Below are positions 20,635 to 28,891 of a stretch of DNA of 49,052 bases, piece by piece. A program made the translations under genes and the position numbers. Source of the stretch: an uncultured Bacteroidales bacterium (GTDB lineage: Bacteria > Bacteroidota > Bacteroidia > Bacteroidales > Paludibacteraceae); NCBI GenBank assembly GCA_946186915.1, contig CAMHOY010000017.1:1-49052 (forward strand). The letters run 5' to 3'. A model generated the notes under the pieces. That model was given only the letters and a program-made list of their open reading frames with translations. It did no database searches and was not told where the DNA came from. Position 1 is the stretch's first letter. Every line of letters begins with the position of its first letter.

Positions 20635-21951
20635 CCATGCGAGCAGCGCCTGCATGTCCGGCAACACGACATCTGCTTTCTCTTCCCAGAGCGCAGAGTC
20701 GGGTAGAATACCGGTGTTGACGGCTACCGTAAAGAGTTCCGCCGCTTTACCGGCTCGAACGCCTAACGGCGCATTCTCTACCACCATACATTCGTTTTTC
20801 GCAAAGCCGCATCTTTCCCAAGCTTTCAGATAGGGTTCCGGATGGGGTTTGCCGTGCTGTACATCGAAGGCGGATATGACGCCTGAAAAGGTGTCCGGAA
20901 AGGTCTTGCGGAGGTTGTCGAGTAATGATTTCTGCCCGGACCCCGTGACCACCCAACACTGCACACCGCGCGACTTGAGGAAAGCGAGCACTTCGCGGAT
21001 ACCGGGTATCAGTTCGGGTAGTTTACCTCCTGTTAACTCATTGAAATGCTGCGACTTATCCGCATACACGGCTTCAATAAGTTCCGGCGTTGCGTCCACT
21101 CCATGTATGAGTCGGTTCGCCTCATTGATGACCGATGCGCCTGTTCGTCCTTCGTTTTGATATGTCTGATTCTCCGTGAACGGCAGTCCGTGCTTGTGCA
21201 TCGCCCATTCCCATGATCTGGCATGGTAAGGCATAGAGTTAAAGAGCACTCCGTCCTGGTCGAAGAAGACCGCTTTCGGCAGCGCCCGCACGGTATAATT
21301 GGGTGTCGAGCCTCTCGACCCGAAGATAGTACTGCCTATTCGAACCATCGTACTACCGCATTCGATGGCGATACGGTAATCATCGCTCATGCCCATGCTT
21401 AAAGTTGAAAGTTTAACGTCTAAAGTTGAAAGAAGCTCTTTCGCTTTGCTAAAGCAACGTCGGATCTCCGTTTCGTCATCGGTATTGGTGGCCATGGCCA
21501 TCAATCCTAATATTCGAATATTAGGATAGTGATTATTGCTGATTGCTGATTGCTGATTGCTGATTTCCTCTGGAGAGAAGCCTGTTTTGCTTTCTTCTTT
21601 TGCGACATGCACTTCGAGCAGCACGTCCTGCACGAAGCCTTGTTTGGCGGCTTCGTCATTGATGGCCTGCAGCAGTCGTACGGAGTCCACGGACTGGATG
21701 AGGTAGGGACGCATCTTCAACAAGTCCCGCACTTTATTGGTCTGCAGATGTCCGATGAAATGCCAATGGATATCAGCCGGCAGGGCCGGTACTTTCTTTT
21801 GCAATTCCTGTACACGGCTCTCACCGAAGTGCCGTTCTCCCGCCTCATACGCTTCACGAATCGCCTCTACGGGGTGAAACTTACTCACGCACACGAGTGT
21901 CACGCCCGCGGGTATATGTGCGCGCACGTTCCTTATTTGTTCTGCAACCAT
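20617..21951 (-). CDS. Fusion of YggS-type PLP protein and HAD phosphatase
   Basis: 444 residues. Residues 1-220 are the PLP-homeostasis protein YggS/PLPBP: VCVSKFHPVEAI (PLP Lys24), HFGESRVQE, WHFIGHLQTNK, SVDS, and the end GMSDDYRIAIECGSTMVRIGSTIFG. Residues about 225-444 are a HAD enzyme of the beta-phosphoglucomutase/YcjU type: VFFDQDGVLFNS (Asp231, Asp233), a helical cap, VVTGSGQKS, GKPHPEPY and VVENAPLGVRAGK. Two in-frame insertions in the YggS part come from simple-sequence arrays: NQQSAISNNHYPNIR near 132-146 and STLDVKLSTL near 175-184. The start overlaps glsB by 19 bases. A HAD phosphatase could act on PLP or an unrelated sugar phosphate. Confidence 0.85.
   Translation of the reverse strand: MVAEQIRNVRAHIPAGVTLVCVSKFHPVEAIREAYEAGERHFGESRVQELQKKVPALPADIHWHFIGHLQTNKVRDLLKMRPYLIQSVDSVRLLQAINDEAAKQGFVQDVLLEVHVAKEESKTGFSPEEISNQQSAISNNHYPNIRILGLMAMATNTDDETEIRRCFSKAKELLSTLDVKLSTLSMGMSDDYRIAIECGSTMVRIGSTIFGSRGSTPNYTVRALPKAVFFDQDGVLFNSMPYHARSWEWAMHKHGLPFTENQTYQNEGRTGASVINEANRLIHGVDATPELIEAVYADKSQHFNELTGGKLPELIPGIREVLAFLKSRGVQCWVVTGSGQKSLLDNLRKTFPDTFSGVISAFDVQHGKPHPEPYLKAWERCGFAKNECMVVENAPLGVRAGKAAELFTVAVNTGILPDSALWEEKADVVLPDMQALLAWLQQCQ
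21399..21432. repeat. AAAGTTGAAAGTTTA-type array inside YggS fusion
   Basis: Two copies of AAAGTTGAAAG separated by TTTAACGTCT. In frame; encodes the extra residues STLDVKLSTL. Confidence 0.75.
21505..21526. repeat. Perfect 22-bp palindrome inside YggS fusion
   Basis: TCCTAATATTCG followed by AATATTAGGA is self-complementary over all 22 bases. It lies in coding sequence (PNIRILG) next to the GATTGCT array. Confidence 0.85.
21531..21565. repeat. GATTGCT heptamer array inside YggS fusion
   Basis: Four copies of GATTGCT (the first preceded by GATTATTGCT), in frame; encodes SNQQSAISNN on the minus strand. Confidence 0.85.
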
Positions 21952-22859
21952 TGTGCGTAAGGAGCTATATAGCGTTCTTTTTTCTCGGGATAGACGGTCT
22001 GCAAATCCACCATGATTCCCGTCTCGTATACATTCGCCAACTCGTCATTGACGGCGTTTCCGAAGAACTGGAGATCGTTGGTGATGTTGAGGTATGCAGA
22101 GAACATAGGCGGAATAACCGTTCCCTGTTCGCGTACCGCATGCTGCAGGATATGGTAGTTCTCTTGCGGATCATCCCCCGTGAAGGGATCGGAAGCCAAA
22201 GGATTAAGGGTCAGGGGATGATAGGGCGCAAACAAACCCTCTTCGCCTGTGTGGTAACGGCGCAGATACTCATAGATGAGGTCTCTGGCCGTGCTATTAT
22301 AGGATGGGTAAATCGTCACTTTGCCAATCATCCATCGCACCTCCGGATGGTTGTACATCACCGCTCCTATACCATCCCAGATATTATCGAGCGCGAAGAG
22401 TGCTTTGACGCCCATCTCGCGTTTCTGATACATGGGTTGCACGAATGCGCGTCCGAACTCAATGGTGTGCGGAAGGTATTCACGGATGAAGCGTTCGGAG
22501 TAATGGAAGAGATGCGCGGAGGTGATGAAGGGTTGTCCGTTGCGAATCTCGGCTTCCGAACAGATGAGGTAGCGGTAGCCGCCGACGATCTGTTGGTGCT
22601 CGGGGTCCCAGACGATGAGTTGGTGGTACGGTTTCGCCATCGTGTCCATCTCATCGATATCCATCTCTTTGCCTGTCGCTCCGCCGCCATCGCGATAACT
22701 GATTTCGCGCAGGCGCGCTATCTCCCGCATCACATTCGGACACTCATGCGCCGTGATATCATAGATGAGGTTGTCCGCTTTGTTGGACGGACGAAGTAGG
22801 TGACCTTCTAACTCTTCGAGTAACAGACTCGTTTCAACAGCAGGTATGATTTCTTGCAT
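21933..22859 (-). CDS. glsB: Glycine-lipid N-acyltransferase (GlsB-like)
   Basis: 308 residues. OlsB/GNAT-type N-acyltransferase: REISYRDGG, MDEMD-type acidic patch, YHQLIVWDPEHQQIVGGYRYL (acyl-donor binding strand), HTIEFGRAFVQPMYQ, and YPSYNSTARDLIYEYL. In Bacteroides the pair GlsB/GlsA makes glycine lipids: GlsB acylates the amino group of glycine with a 3-hydroxy fatty acid and GlsA adds the second acyl chain. The PlsC-type gene directly upstream supports that pairing; ornithine as substrate cannot be excluded. 43 bases of TTTCATTC array separate it from glsA, and its 3' end overlaps the YggS fusion. Confidence 0.75.
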   Translation of the reverse strand: MQEIIPAVETSLLLEELEGHLLRPSNKADNLIYDITAHECPNVMREIARLREISYRDGGGATGKEMDIDEMDTMAKPYHQLIVWDPEHQQIVGGYRYLICSEAEIRNGQPFITSAHLFHYSERFIREYLPHTIEFGRAFVQPMYQKREMGVKALFALDNIWDGIGAVMYNHPEVRWMIGKVTIYPSYNSTARDLIYEYLRRYHTGEEGLFAPYHPLTLNPLASDPFTGDDPQENYHILQHAVREQGTVIPPMFSAYLNITNDLQFFGNAVNDELANVYETGIMVDLQTVYPEKKERYIAPYAQWLQNK

Positions 22860-22877
22860 ATTCGTTAATCTTTAATC

Positions 22878-22934
22878 TTTCAACTTTCATTCTTTCATTC
22901 TTTCATTCTTTCATTCTTTCAACTTTCAACTTTA
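22878..22934. repeat. TTTCATTC octamer array between glsA and glsB
   Basis: Four TTTCATTC units flanked by TTTCAAC units. The TGA stop of glsA (22903-22905) and its last residues VERMKE are written by this array. Confidence 0.9.
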
Positions 22935-23727
22935 CCTCTTGTGCCCATTGTTTGGGCGTCTTGGAGGCATCGAAAGTGGTGTAAGGGATAGGCGGAAGCA
23001 CATGAACCTTAAAGTGCTTGCCGCGGGCTCCGTACATCTCATCCACGAGGTATAACATCTCGATATTCAGTTTGATATGCAGCAGTTTGCGCAGGAAGGC
23101 GAGGACGTAGAAGAACTTACTGTTCCTGCCCTCGAAATAGATGGGCACGACATCGCGTTGGTATTCCTTTGCGCGCTGGATAAAATTCTTCTGCCACTCG
23201 AGATCGCATACCTGCCATTTGCCGTCTATCCGTTGCAGGCGGCTGCAAGCACCTGCAGGGAAAGTGAGCACATCCGTCCCGGCTTCCCACATCTGTTGCT
23301 GTGCTTCCACTTGTTCGCGACTCAACCGCCCGACCTTGTTCACCGGCGCCCAAAGGCTATTGATGGGTTCAAGATACATGAGCAACTCATTGACGATGAC
23401 CTTCAGCGGCCTCGGGCGGTGCTCATGAATCATCTGTGCGATAATCATGCCGTCCAGTCCGCCGAGGGGATGGTTGGAAATGAAGATGACGGGCTTGTCC
23501 TCCGCAGGGATGTTCTCAGTACCCTCGATGGAAGCGGTGCAGCCTAACTCTTCGTCCAGCACCAGCCGGATGAAGTCGTAGTTGCGCTCAGTAGGGTGTT
23601 TGCGCAGGAAGGCGTTCATCTGTTTCACATGGGTGATGCGCTCCAGATACCGGATGAGAAACTCCGGTATATGCGTTTTCGGCGCTTTGCTTTTGAGGAT
23701 TGCCCGTATGTCGAATTGCAGCGGCAT
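22903..23727 (-). CDS. glsA: Glycine-lipid O-acyltransferase (GlsA-like, PlsC fold)
   Basis: 274 residues. PlsC/lysophospholipid acyltransferase: the catalytic NHPLGGLDG (His86, Asp92; the family has HX4D, here with one more residue between) and an FPAG motif for glycerol-phosphate or acceptor binding (TFPAGACSR), then PIYFEGRNS. N-terminal about 60 residues are helical. Together with the downstream GNAT gene it matches the two-gene glycine-lipid pathway of Bacteroidota, acting at the inner membrane. Alternatively an ornithine-lipid OlsA or a general lysophosphatidate acyltransferase. The C-terminus ends inside a simple-sequence array. Confidence 0.75.
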   Translation of the reverse strand: MPLQFDIRAILKSKAPKTHIPEFLIRYLERITHVKQMNAFLRKHPTERNYDFIRLVLDEELGCTASIEGTENIPAEDKPVIFISNHPLGGLDGMIIAQMIHEHRPRPLKVIVNELLMYLEPINSLWAPVNKVGRLSREQVEAQQQMWEAGTDVLTFPAGACSRLQRIDGKWQVCDLEWQKNFIQRAKEYQRDVVPIYFEGRNSKFFYVLAFLRKLLHIKLNIEMLYLVDEMYGARGKHFKVHVLPPIPYTTFDASKTPKQWAQEVKLKVERMKE

Positions 23728-23790
23728 GAGTGAATTAGTGAATTAGTGAATGAGTGAATTAGTGAATGAGTGAATTAGTGAATTAGTGAA
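23727..23790. repeat. AGTGAATT/AGTGAATG octamer array
   Basis: Seven octamers fill the spacer between the DUF4494 gene and glsA. The TAA stop of the DUF4494 gene (23783-23785) lies in it. Confidence 0.9.
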
Positions 23791-24199
23791 CAGCGTGGAG
23801 GATATCCATGACGGGACTCTTGGCGATGGAGATGATCTCGCAGTCGTAAGACTTAAGCGCCTGCTTGAGCGCATAGACCGCCTCGTCGAGTACGTTCGCC
23901 TGTACGAGCACCGCTACGTTCTTGCGTGTCTCTTTCTCGCCGTCGATGGTGATCATCTCCACGCGGGCTTTGTACCAATAGGCACCTCCTTCGTTCGGGA
24001 AGGTCTCAAAGAACTGGCTGCGTTTGCAGCTCATCACTTCGCAGTCGCCGAAGATGAAGGGTTTGATCTCCTCCATAAGGCAGTTCTCTGCATCCGCAAA
24101 ACTGACAGCTCCGTCAACAAGGTAAGTCTCTTTCACCTTACCGGGGTTATCTTCGCCTGTCTGGCGAGAGTAATTGACTTTAATCTCGTGAAATATCAT
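23783..24199 (-). CDS. DUF4494 protein
   Basis: 138 residues, cytosolic. Matches the small Bacteroidota family DUF4494: it starts IFHEIKVNYSRQTGEDN, has KVKETYLVDGAVSFADAE, a central SQFFETF and VAVLVQANVLDEAV, and ends with a helix. The family has a two-layer alpha/beta look with a repeated strand-helix pattern; its function is unknown. It sits in the run between the phosphatase-like gene and glsA, with simple-sequence spacers on both sides, and its stop codon is inside the downstream array. Confidence 0.85.
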   Translation of the reverse strand: MIFHEIKVNYSRQTGEDNPGKVKETYLVDGAVSFADAENCLMEEIKPFIFGDCEVMSCKRSQFFETFPNEGGAYWYKARVEMITIDGEKETRKNVAVLVQANVLDEAVYALKQALKSYDCEIISIAKSPVMDILHAVH

Positions 24200-24202
24200 A
24201 TC

Positions 24203-24278
24203 ATGTTTAATGTTTAGTGTTTAGTGTTGAGTGTTTAGTGTTGAGTGATTAGTCAATCATCAATTATCAATTATCAAT
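24203..24278. repeat. GTGTTTAGTGTTGA and ATCAATT arrays
   Basis: TGTTTAGTGT/TGTTGAGTGT units followed by three ATCAATT units fill the spacer. The stop and last residues (IIDN) of the alkaline-phosphatase-like protein come from the ATCAATT part. Confidence 0.85.
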
Positions 24279-25726
24279 CCAGCTACGTCAGTAGCGTCCA
24301 GTTTCCCTTGCGGCATAGGTCGGATTGTACCGCTCCATAGGAGGAGTGGCACCGCCGGGTTGTCATCAATGACTCGGTCGATGGGACGGCGTTCATCCTG
24401 CATGAGTTGCCAACCTGGTTGGAGCAGGAAGACCACATCGCCCGTGTGCCGTTTGCAGAGCGTGGAGCCTAACTGCGGATACTGCATGGCTTCGTAGCCG
24501 GGCATGGCAATCTGTACGCCTTCGAAATCCATTAGGAAATTAGCCACCTGGCGTTGGATGGTCTCCAGACTCAGTCTTTTCTGTTCTATGAGTGTACGGT
24601 TGAGATAAAGCGACTGTCCGTAACTGCCGTCCACCCATCGCTCGTGGCCGTAGAGCGCCATGAGGTATGTCCCGGTAAGTGCCGCCGCACGGTCCGCGTT
24701 GAACTGTTGAACGGGCATATGCAGGTCGTTGAGCGTCTGCGCCGACGTACCTAACACAGGTCTGCCGACAACAAGGATCTGGTAGTTTGTGCGGCCGATA
24801 CGTTTATCCAGTTGCTCCATGAAATAGCCTAAGTCCTGATTCAACCGCAGGTACATATCTTCCTGTTCGGCACTCTCGATGGCATCGGACTGCGCTATCG
24901 GACTGAGCGTGTTGAATTGGAGCATCAGCAAGTCCGGTGTGGCGTCCGTTCCTAACTTCTGGTCTTTTTGCAATGCCAGAGCCAATTCCATCACCAGGGT
25001 ATTAGCTTCCGGAGCTTGGGTGAGCACATCGGCTACTATATAGGAAAACCCTTTCTTGCGTTCCTGCTCGGTGGGTTTGCTGTACAGCGGAATATCCAGT
25101 CTCGGTGTCCATTGGCGCGCCGCCATGATGTCGAATCGTCCGCCGTTATTATAGTCATACGCGGCGGTGGGCAGTCCTTCTGTGTATGCTGCCGTTGCCA
25201 CCCACCGACGGGTGGAGGGATCGATCCAGCAGCAGGCGTTGGCGGTATGTCCGGCCATAAGAACCGTTGTCTCGGGGTGAATACCCACTGCGTAAATCTT
25301 CGCTGCCGGATAGAGGATGCGCAAGCGGTCGGTGATGGTGCGCGCGAGGAGCGCACGCGGACTGAGATGAAGGGTCGTGCCGATACCATGTACCTGTTCG
25401 TCCGCCAGCATCGTGTGTGTGCGGCGGTCACGGCGCGAGAAATACGTATCCATGGTGTAGCCGTGTCTGTCAGGTGCGCAGCCGGTGACGAGGGTTGCCG
25501 TCGTCTCATTGCCGCCATATACCAGATGCGGAAAAGCTACCGAAGTCTGGAAGGCCTCTTCGCTCAGGGTGCGCAAACCGCCTTGTTGCCAATACGGGCG
25601 CAGCATGGCGAGATTCTCGGTTGTCAAACCGTCCACTACCGCCACCACCGTCAGACGCGGCGCAGCGAATGTACATACAGCCATGAGGCTGAGTATCAAC
25701 GTATTATATAAACGAGTCTTGCGCAT
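24260..25726 (-). CDS. Secreted alkaline-phosphatase-superfamily hydrolase
   Basis: 488 residues from MRKTRLYNTL at 25726; the frame continues to 25864 but only inside the neighbouring gene. Signal peptide about 1-22. Type I phosphodiesterase/alkaline phosphatase fold: VVAVVDGL (metal Asp), NETTATLVTGCAPDRHGY (nucleophile Thr in the TLVTG segment), the HTANACCW region, MLQFNTLSPIAQSDAIES, and the C-terminal CKRHTGDVVFLLQPGW with His. PafA-like phosphatases of Bacteroidota share this plan. Role: release of phosphate from periplasmic phosphoesters. The start overlaps the DUF4105 gene by 31 bases. Confidence 0.8.
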   Translation of the reverse strand: MRKTRLYNTLILSLMAVCTFAAPRLTVVAVVDGLTTENLAMLRPYWQQGGLRTLSEEAFQTSVAFPHLVYGGNETTATLVTGCAPDRHGYTMDTYFSRRDRRTHTMLADEQVHGIGTTLHLSPRALLARTITDRLRILYPAAKIYAVGIHPETTVLMAGHTANACCWIDPSTRRWVATAAYTEGLPTAAYDYNNGGRFDIMAARQWTPRLDIPLYSKPTEQERKKGFSYIVADVLTQAPEANTLVMELALALQKDQKLGTDATPDLLMLQFNTLSPIAQSDAIESAEQEDMYLRLNQDLGYFMEQLDKRIGRTNYQILVVGRPVLGTSAQTLNDLHMPVQQFNADRAAALTGTYLMALYGHERWVDGSYGQSLYLNRTLIEQKRLSLETIQRQVANFLMDFEGVQIAMPGYEAMQYPQLGSTLCKRHTGDVVFLLQPGWQLMQDERRPIDRVIDDNPAVPLLLWSGTIRPMPQGKLDATDVAGLIIDN

Positions 25727-26688
25727 AGATGTGTCAAAGGAATAATCAATAATCGCCATCCGAAACCTACAAGCGGATGACACGAGAAGAAAGTCAAAAA
25801 GGCCACTAACAAAAGTAACAGTACGTACGGGACACCGGCTGCTACTTCTATCCACCATGACCATTGGCTGCGTTGGCGGTCATACCAACTGATGAGGAAC
25901 ACGAAGAGGAAATAAAGCGCCAGACCTAATGGCCATGAGGCGTACCAAGGTGTTGTGGCAATAGTAAAAGGTCCGATAGCGCTCTTCGCTACAATCGGAG
26001 TGCCGTCACTCAAATATGCCTGTTGAAGGAACAGCATCAGTTCTTCGGGCAGGAAGAGCCGGTCTTCGGAACGCATAGGACGATCCGCTTTGGGACCGAA
26101 GAGCAAGTTGATACCGGCATTTGCCCAGGAGAGTGAACCTGTATAATGACGAATGAACGTACGATAGGTCTGTCCCGTATAACCCGTGTAGTCTGAAGTG
26201 ATCGTGTCACCCAGCGCGTTGGCAATCAACCAATACGGGCGTGTCGCACAGTTATCGAAGACGAAATTATAGAGGTATTTGCGGTTTTCCGGCTGATAGT
26301 TGATCACGAGCGCTTTCCAGATAGCCTGGCATTGTTCAGGTGTGAGGTTCAGTACCTGCTCATAGACCGGACGACGGGTCTCTTCGTACTCACGCATGAA
26401 CCACCACATCGGTGCCGCCCCTAACTCGTACCAGGTCTCTCCCCTCACAAATTTCCAGTAGAAATGCTCGGTGTTGAAATCGAAGATGCCGTAGTTGAAT
26501 ACGATATCAATATCGTTCTGTTCATCCAGCACACGGATTGCGGTATGTCCGTAGCGTGCGTACAGTTCCTCTCCCGGTGTGCAGGTCAGCAGGGAGATGG
26601 AAGCTCCCTCACTCAGCGTCTGTGCCGCCAACCCGCAGGTCATCAGCATATATAATGCGAGGAGATATGTCCGTATTTTACTGCGCAT
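25696..26688 (-). CDS. DUF4105 periplasmic/membrane protein
   Basis: 330 residues from MRSKIRTYLLALYM at 26688; the longer frame to 26889 lies inside the PAP2 gene. Signal peptide about 1-22. Residues about 25-230 match the DUF4105/Lnb N-terminal domain: LSLLTCTPGEELYARYGHTAIRV-like start, FNYGIFDFNTEHFYWKFVRGETWYELG, and NFVFDNCATRP with the conserved Cys. Two or three membrane helices close the protein (about 255-275, 285-310, 313-325). The Cys/His-containing domain is papain-like (NlpC-type) in related proteins; the exact function is unknown. It overlaps both neighbours, so it is translationally coupled. Confidence 0.8.
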   Translation of the reverse strand: MRSKIRTYLLALYMLMTCGLAAQTLSEGASISLLTCTPGEELYARYGHTAIRVLDEQNDIDIVFNYGIFDFNTEHFYWKFVRGETWYELGAAPMWWFMREYEETRRPVYEQVLNLTPEQCQAIWKALVINYQPENRKYLYNFVFDNCATRPYWLIANALGDTITSDYTGYTGQTYRTFIRHYTGSLSWANAGINLLFGPKADRPMRSEDRLFLPEELMLFLQQAYLSDGTPIVAKSAIGPFTIATTPWYASWPLGLALYFLFVFLISWYDRQRSQWSWWIEVAAGVPYVLLLLLVAFLTFFSCHPLVGFGWRLLIIPLTHLCARLVYIIR

Positions 26689-27319
26689 AACAATAGATAC
26701 AATAGGGAACAAAAGTACAGATGAGTCCCAAGAGCCACCCCGCCGACACCTGCGATGCCGTGTGTGCTTTGAGGTATATGCGCGCGTACATGAGTGCCAA
26801 GGTAACACCGATCCACAGGCAGAGGGTGCCTGTGGTAGGCATGGCGCCGATGCCCAGACAATATGTGAACAATCCGCCGAGCAGACCACCCATCCCCGTG
26901 AGATGTGCGCTGATCTTCCACCAACGGTTGATGAGCGTAATCAGTCCAATGGCTCCCATCGCACCGAGGGCGATGAAGTCGAGATACAAGGGGGCATGCA
27001 GGATGGCAATCATCAGATAAGCCCAGAAACCGAAACCCAAGGCGGCGTACAGGTATGGAATCGTCCGTTGTTCGGCGTTTTCAATCTGTATGTCTTGGAT
27101 CACGCCGCGCTTGATACGAATCCAGATAGCGCTCAACGGGATGAGGCAGGTGAGAAGAAACGTTCCCACGATAGCTATGATGCTCCAAATAGGACTGAGC
27201 GGGTTCACCTGGGTATGGTACGCATAGCAGAACAATGCCACCCCATAGGTGGGTACAAAAAGCGGGTAGAGTATAACACTCAGCGCATTCGCTATACTAT
27301 GTAAAATCCTTTCACTCAT
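26678..27319 (-). CDS. PAP2-like integral membrane protein
   Basis: 213 residues with about six membrane helices. Motifs WKISAHLTGMGGLLGG (PAP2 motif 2, His) and RIYLKAHTASQVSAGW (motif 3, R...HT..Q) indicate the PAP2/lipid-phosphatase fold; a motif 1 KxxxxxxRP is replaced by ENAEQRTIPY. Such proteins dephosphorylate lipid phosphates such as undecaprenyl pyrophosphate, though this branch is uncharacterised. The ATG (27317-27319) is inside the CATTCACTCACT array, and the 3' end overlaps the DUF4105 gene by 11 bases. Confidence 0.75.
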   Translation of the reverse strand: MSERILHSIANALSVILYPLFVPTYGVALFCYAYHTQVNPLSPIWSIIAIVGTFLLTCLIPLSAIWIRIKRGVIQDIQIENAEQRTIPYLYAALGFGFWAYLMIAILHAPLYLDFIALGAMGAIGLITLINRWWKISAHLTGMGGLLGGLFTYCLGIGAMPTTGTLCLWIGVTLALMYARIYLKAHTASQVSAGWLLGLICTFVPYCIYCYAQ

Positions 27320-27363
27320 TCACTCACTCATTCACTCATTCATTCACTCACTCATTCACTCAC
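27311..27363. repeat. TTCACTCA octamer array between rpoN and PAP2
   Basis: Units TTCACTCA/TTCATTCA/CTCACTCA. It supplies the start codon of the PAP2 gene and the TGA stop of rpoN (27360-27362). Confidence 0.9.
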
Positions 27364-28862
27364 ACCGTCTTCCTCAGTCGTGCTACAGGGATGCCTAACA
27401 AATCACGGTATTTGGCGATAGTACGTCTCGCGATGGGATATCCGTGTGCTGCTAGCGCTTCCACTAACTGCTCGTCTGTTAACGGGTTGCGTTTGTCTTC
27501 GCCCTCCACCACTTCTTGCAAGATCTTCTTGATTTCGCGGGTGGAGATCTCGTCTCCCTCGGCGTTGGTCATCGCCTCCGAGAAGAAGTATTTCAACGGA
27601 TAGATACCGAAACGCGTCTGGACGTACTTGCTGTTGCTGACACGCGAGATGGTCGAGACGTCGTAACCCGTACGGTCGGCGATGTCTTGCAGAATCATAG
27701 GTTTGAGACTGGTCTCTTCGCCGTCCAGGAAGAAGTCGTACTGGAATTTCAGGATGGCCGTCATGGTCTTCATCAGCGTCTCGTTGCGTTGTTTGATGGC
27801 GTCAATGAAGTAACGTGCTGAGTCTAATTTACTGCGGATGAACTGCGCCGCCTGTTTGTTCTGCGGCGTCTGAGGCATCGCGCTGTAATCCGCAAGCATA
27901 TCGCTGTACTCGCGACTTACGTGCAGTTCCGGAATATCACCCGTATTAAGCACTACGAATAACTCATCGTCGCGCTCTTCGATTGTGAAGTCCGGGATGA
28001 TGGTGTCGCGTTGTGTCTCGTACATCGAACCGGTGAACGCATTGGCGGGTTTCTGGTTCAGGTGCACGATTTCCTGTACTGCGGATTGGAACTGTTCGTC
28101 CGTGCAGTTGAGCTTGAGTTTTATCTTATCGAAATGATGCTTGGAGAAGGCCTCGAAATAATCAGCGATGATGGTGTGCGCCAGTTGTATGGCCTCCGTC
28201 TGTGGCTCTTTCACTTCCAATTGTTTGAGCAAGCACTCTTGCAGGTTTGCACTCGCGATGCCGGGAGGGTCGAACTCTTTAATCTGTCGAACGATGTCCG
28301 CCATCTCCTCATCGGTGATGCTTATCTGTTCCTGGAAACTGAGATCGTCCACCAACTGCTCGGTAGTGCGACGGAGGTAGCCGTCGTCATCGATGTTTCC
28401 CAATACCCATTTGGCGATATGCCGTTGGGGTTTGGTCATCTTCGTCAGGTATATCTGCGATTTGAGTTCTTCTATCAGGCTGCTTCCACCGATGATCGGC
28501 ACTTCGCGGCGGTCTTCGTCCGGCGCACTGTACTGCTGGCGAAGCATATAACTCGGCGTCTCGTCGTCAGACACGTACTGCTCGTAATTGAAATCTTCAT
28601 TCTGCAGTGGGTCACGTTGCCGTCCCTCGTCATAACCATCGTCCGGCATGTAGCCCTCATCGAACTCATCAAGGGAATCCTCTAAGCCACTAACCCTCTC
28701 ATCCACTAATCCTTCTTCCAAAGCGGGATTCTCCTGTAACTCTTCGTCGATACGCTTGCCCAGTTCGATAGACGGCAACTCGAGCATTCGAATCACCTGT
28801 ATCTGGGTGGGGGACAACTTGGTCGTCTGCGTCAGTGCCTGATTGAGTCCGATCTTTTGCAT
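27360..28862 (-). CDS. rpoN: RNA polymerase sigma-54 factor
   Basis: 500 residues. Region I starts with QALTQTTKLSPTQIQVIRMLELPSIELGKRI-type Gln/Leu sequence that binds activators and core; the acidic region II (about 50-105) is followed by the core-binding domain and HTH (YDVSTISRVSNSKYVQTRFGIYPLKYFFSE). The RpoN box ARRTIAKYR lies near the end and reads the -24 element. Sigma-54 drives genes that need AAA activators. In region II the stretch LVDERVSGLED is encoded by a CTAACCCTCTCATCCACTAAT-like array, tolerated since this region is unstructured. Third in the co-directional run after ybbR and the aminotransferase; no promoter seen upstream. Confidence 0.95.
   Translation of the reverse strand: MQKIGLNQALTQTTKLSPTQIQVIRMLELPSIELGKRIDEELQENPALEEGLVDERVSGLEDSLDEFDEGYMPDDGYDEGRQRDPLQNEDFNYEQYVSDDETPSYMLRQQYSAPDEDRREVPIIGGSSLIEELKSQIYLTKMTKPQRHIAKWVLGNIDDDGYLRRTTEQLVDDLSFQEQISITDEEMADIVRQIKEFDPPGIASANLQECLLKQLEVKEPQTEAIQLAHTIIADYFEAFSKHHFDKIKLKLNCTDEQFQSAVQEIVHLNQKPANAFTGSMYETQRDTIIPDFTIEERDDELFVVLNTGDIPELHVSREYSDMLADYSAMPQTPQNKQAAQFIRSKLDSARYFIDAIKQRNETLMKTMTAILKFQYDFFLDGEETSLKPMILQDIADRTGYDVSTISRVSNSKYVQTRFGIYPLKYFFSEAMTNAEGDEISTREIKKILQEVVEGEDKRNPLTDEQLVEALAAHGYPIARRTIAKYRDLLGIPVARLRKTV
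28681..28713. repeat. CACTAACC/CTCATCC array inside rpoN
   Basis: Same unit family as the spacer arrays at 30926 and 46939. In frame in the acidic region II of RpoN. Confidence 0.75.
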
Positions 28863-28891
28863 AATTAACTTTCTAAACCTTCTAAACGTTT

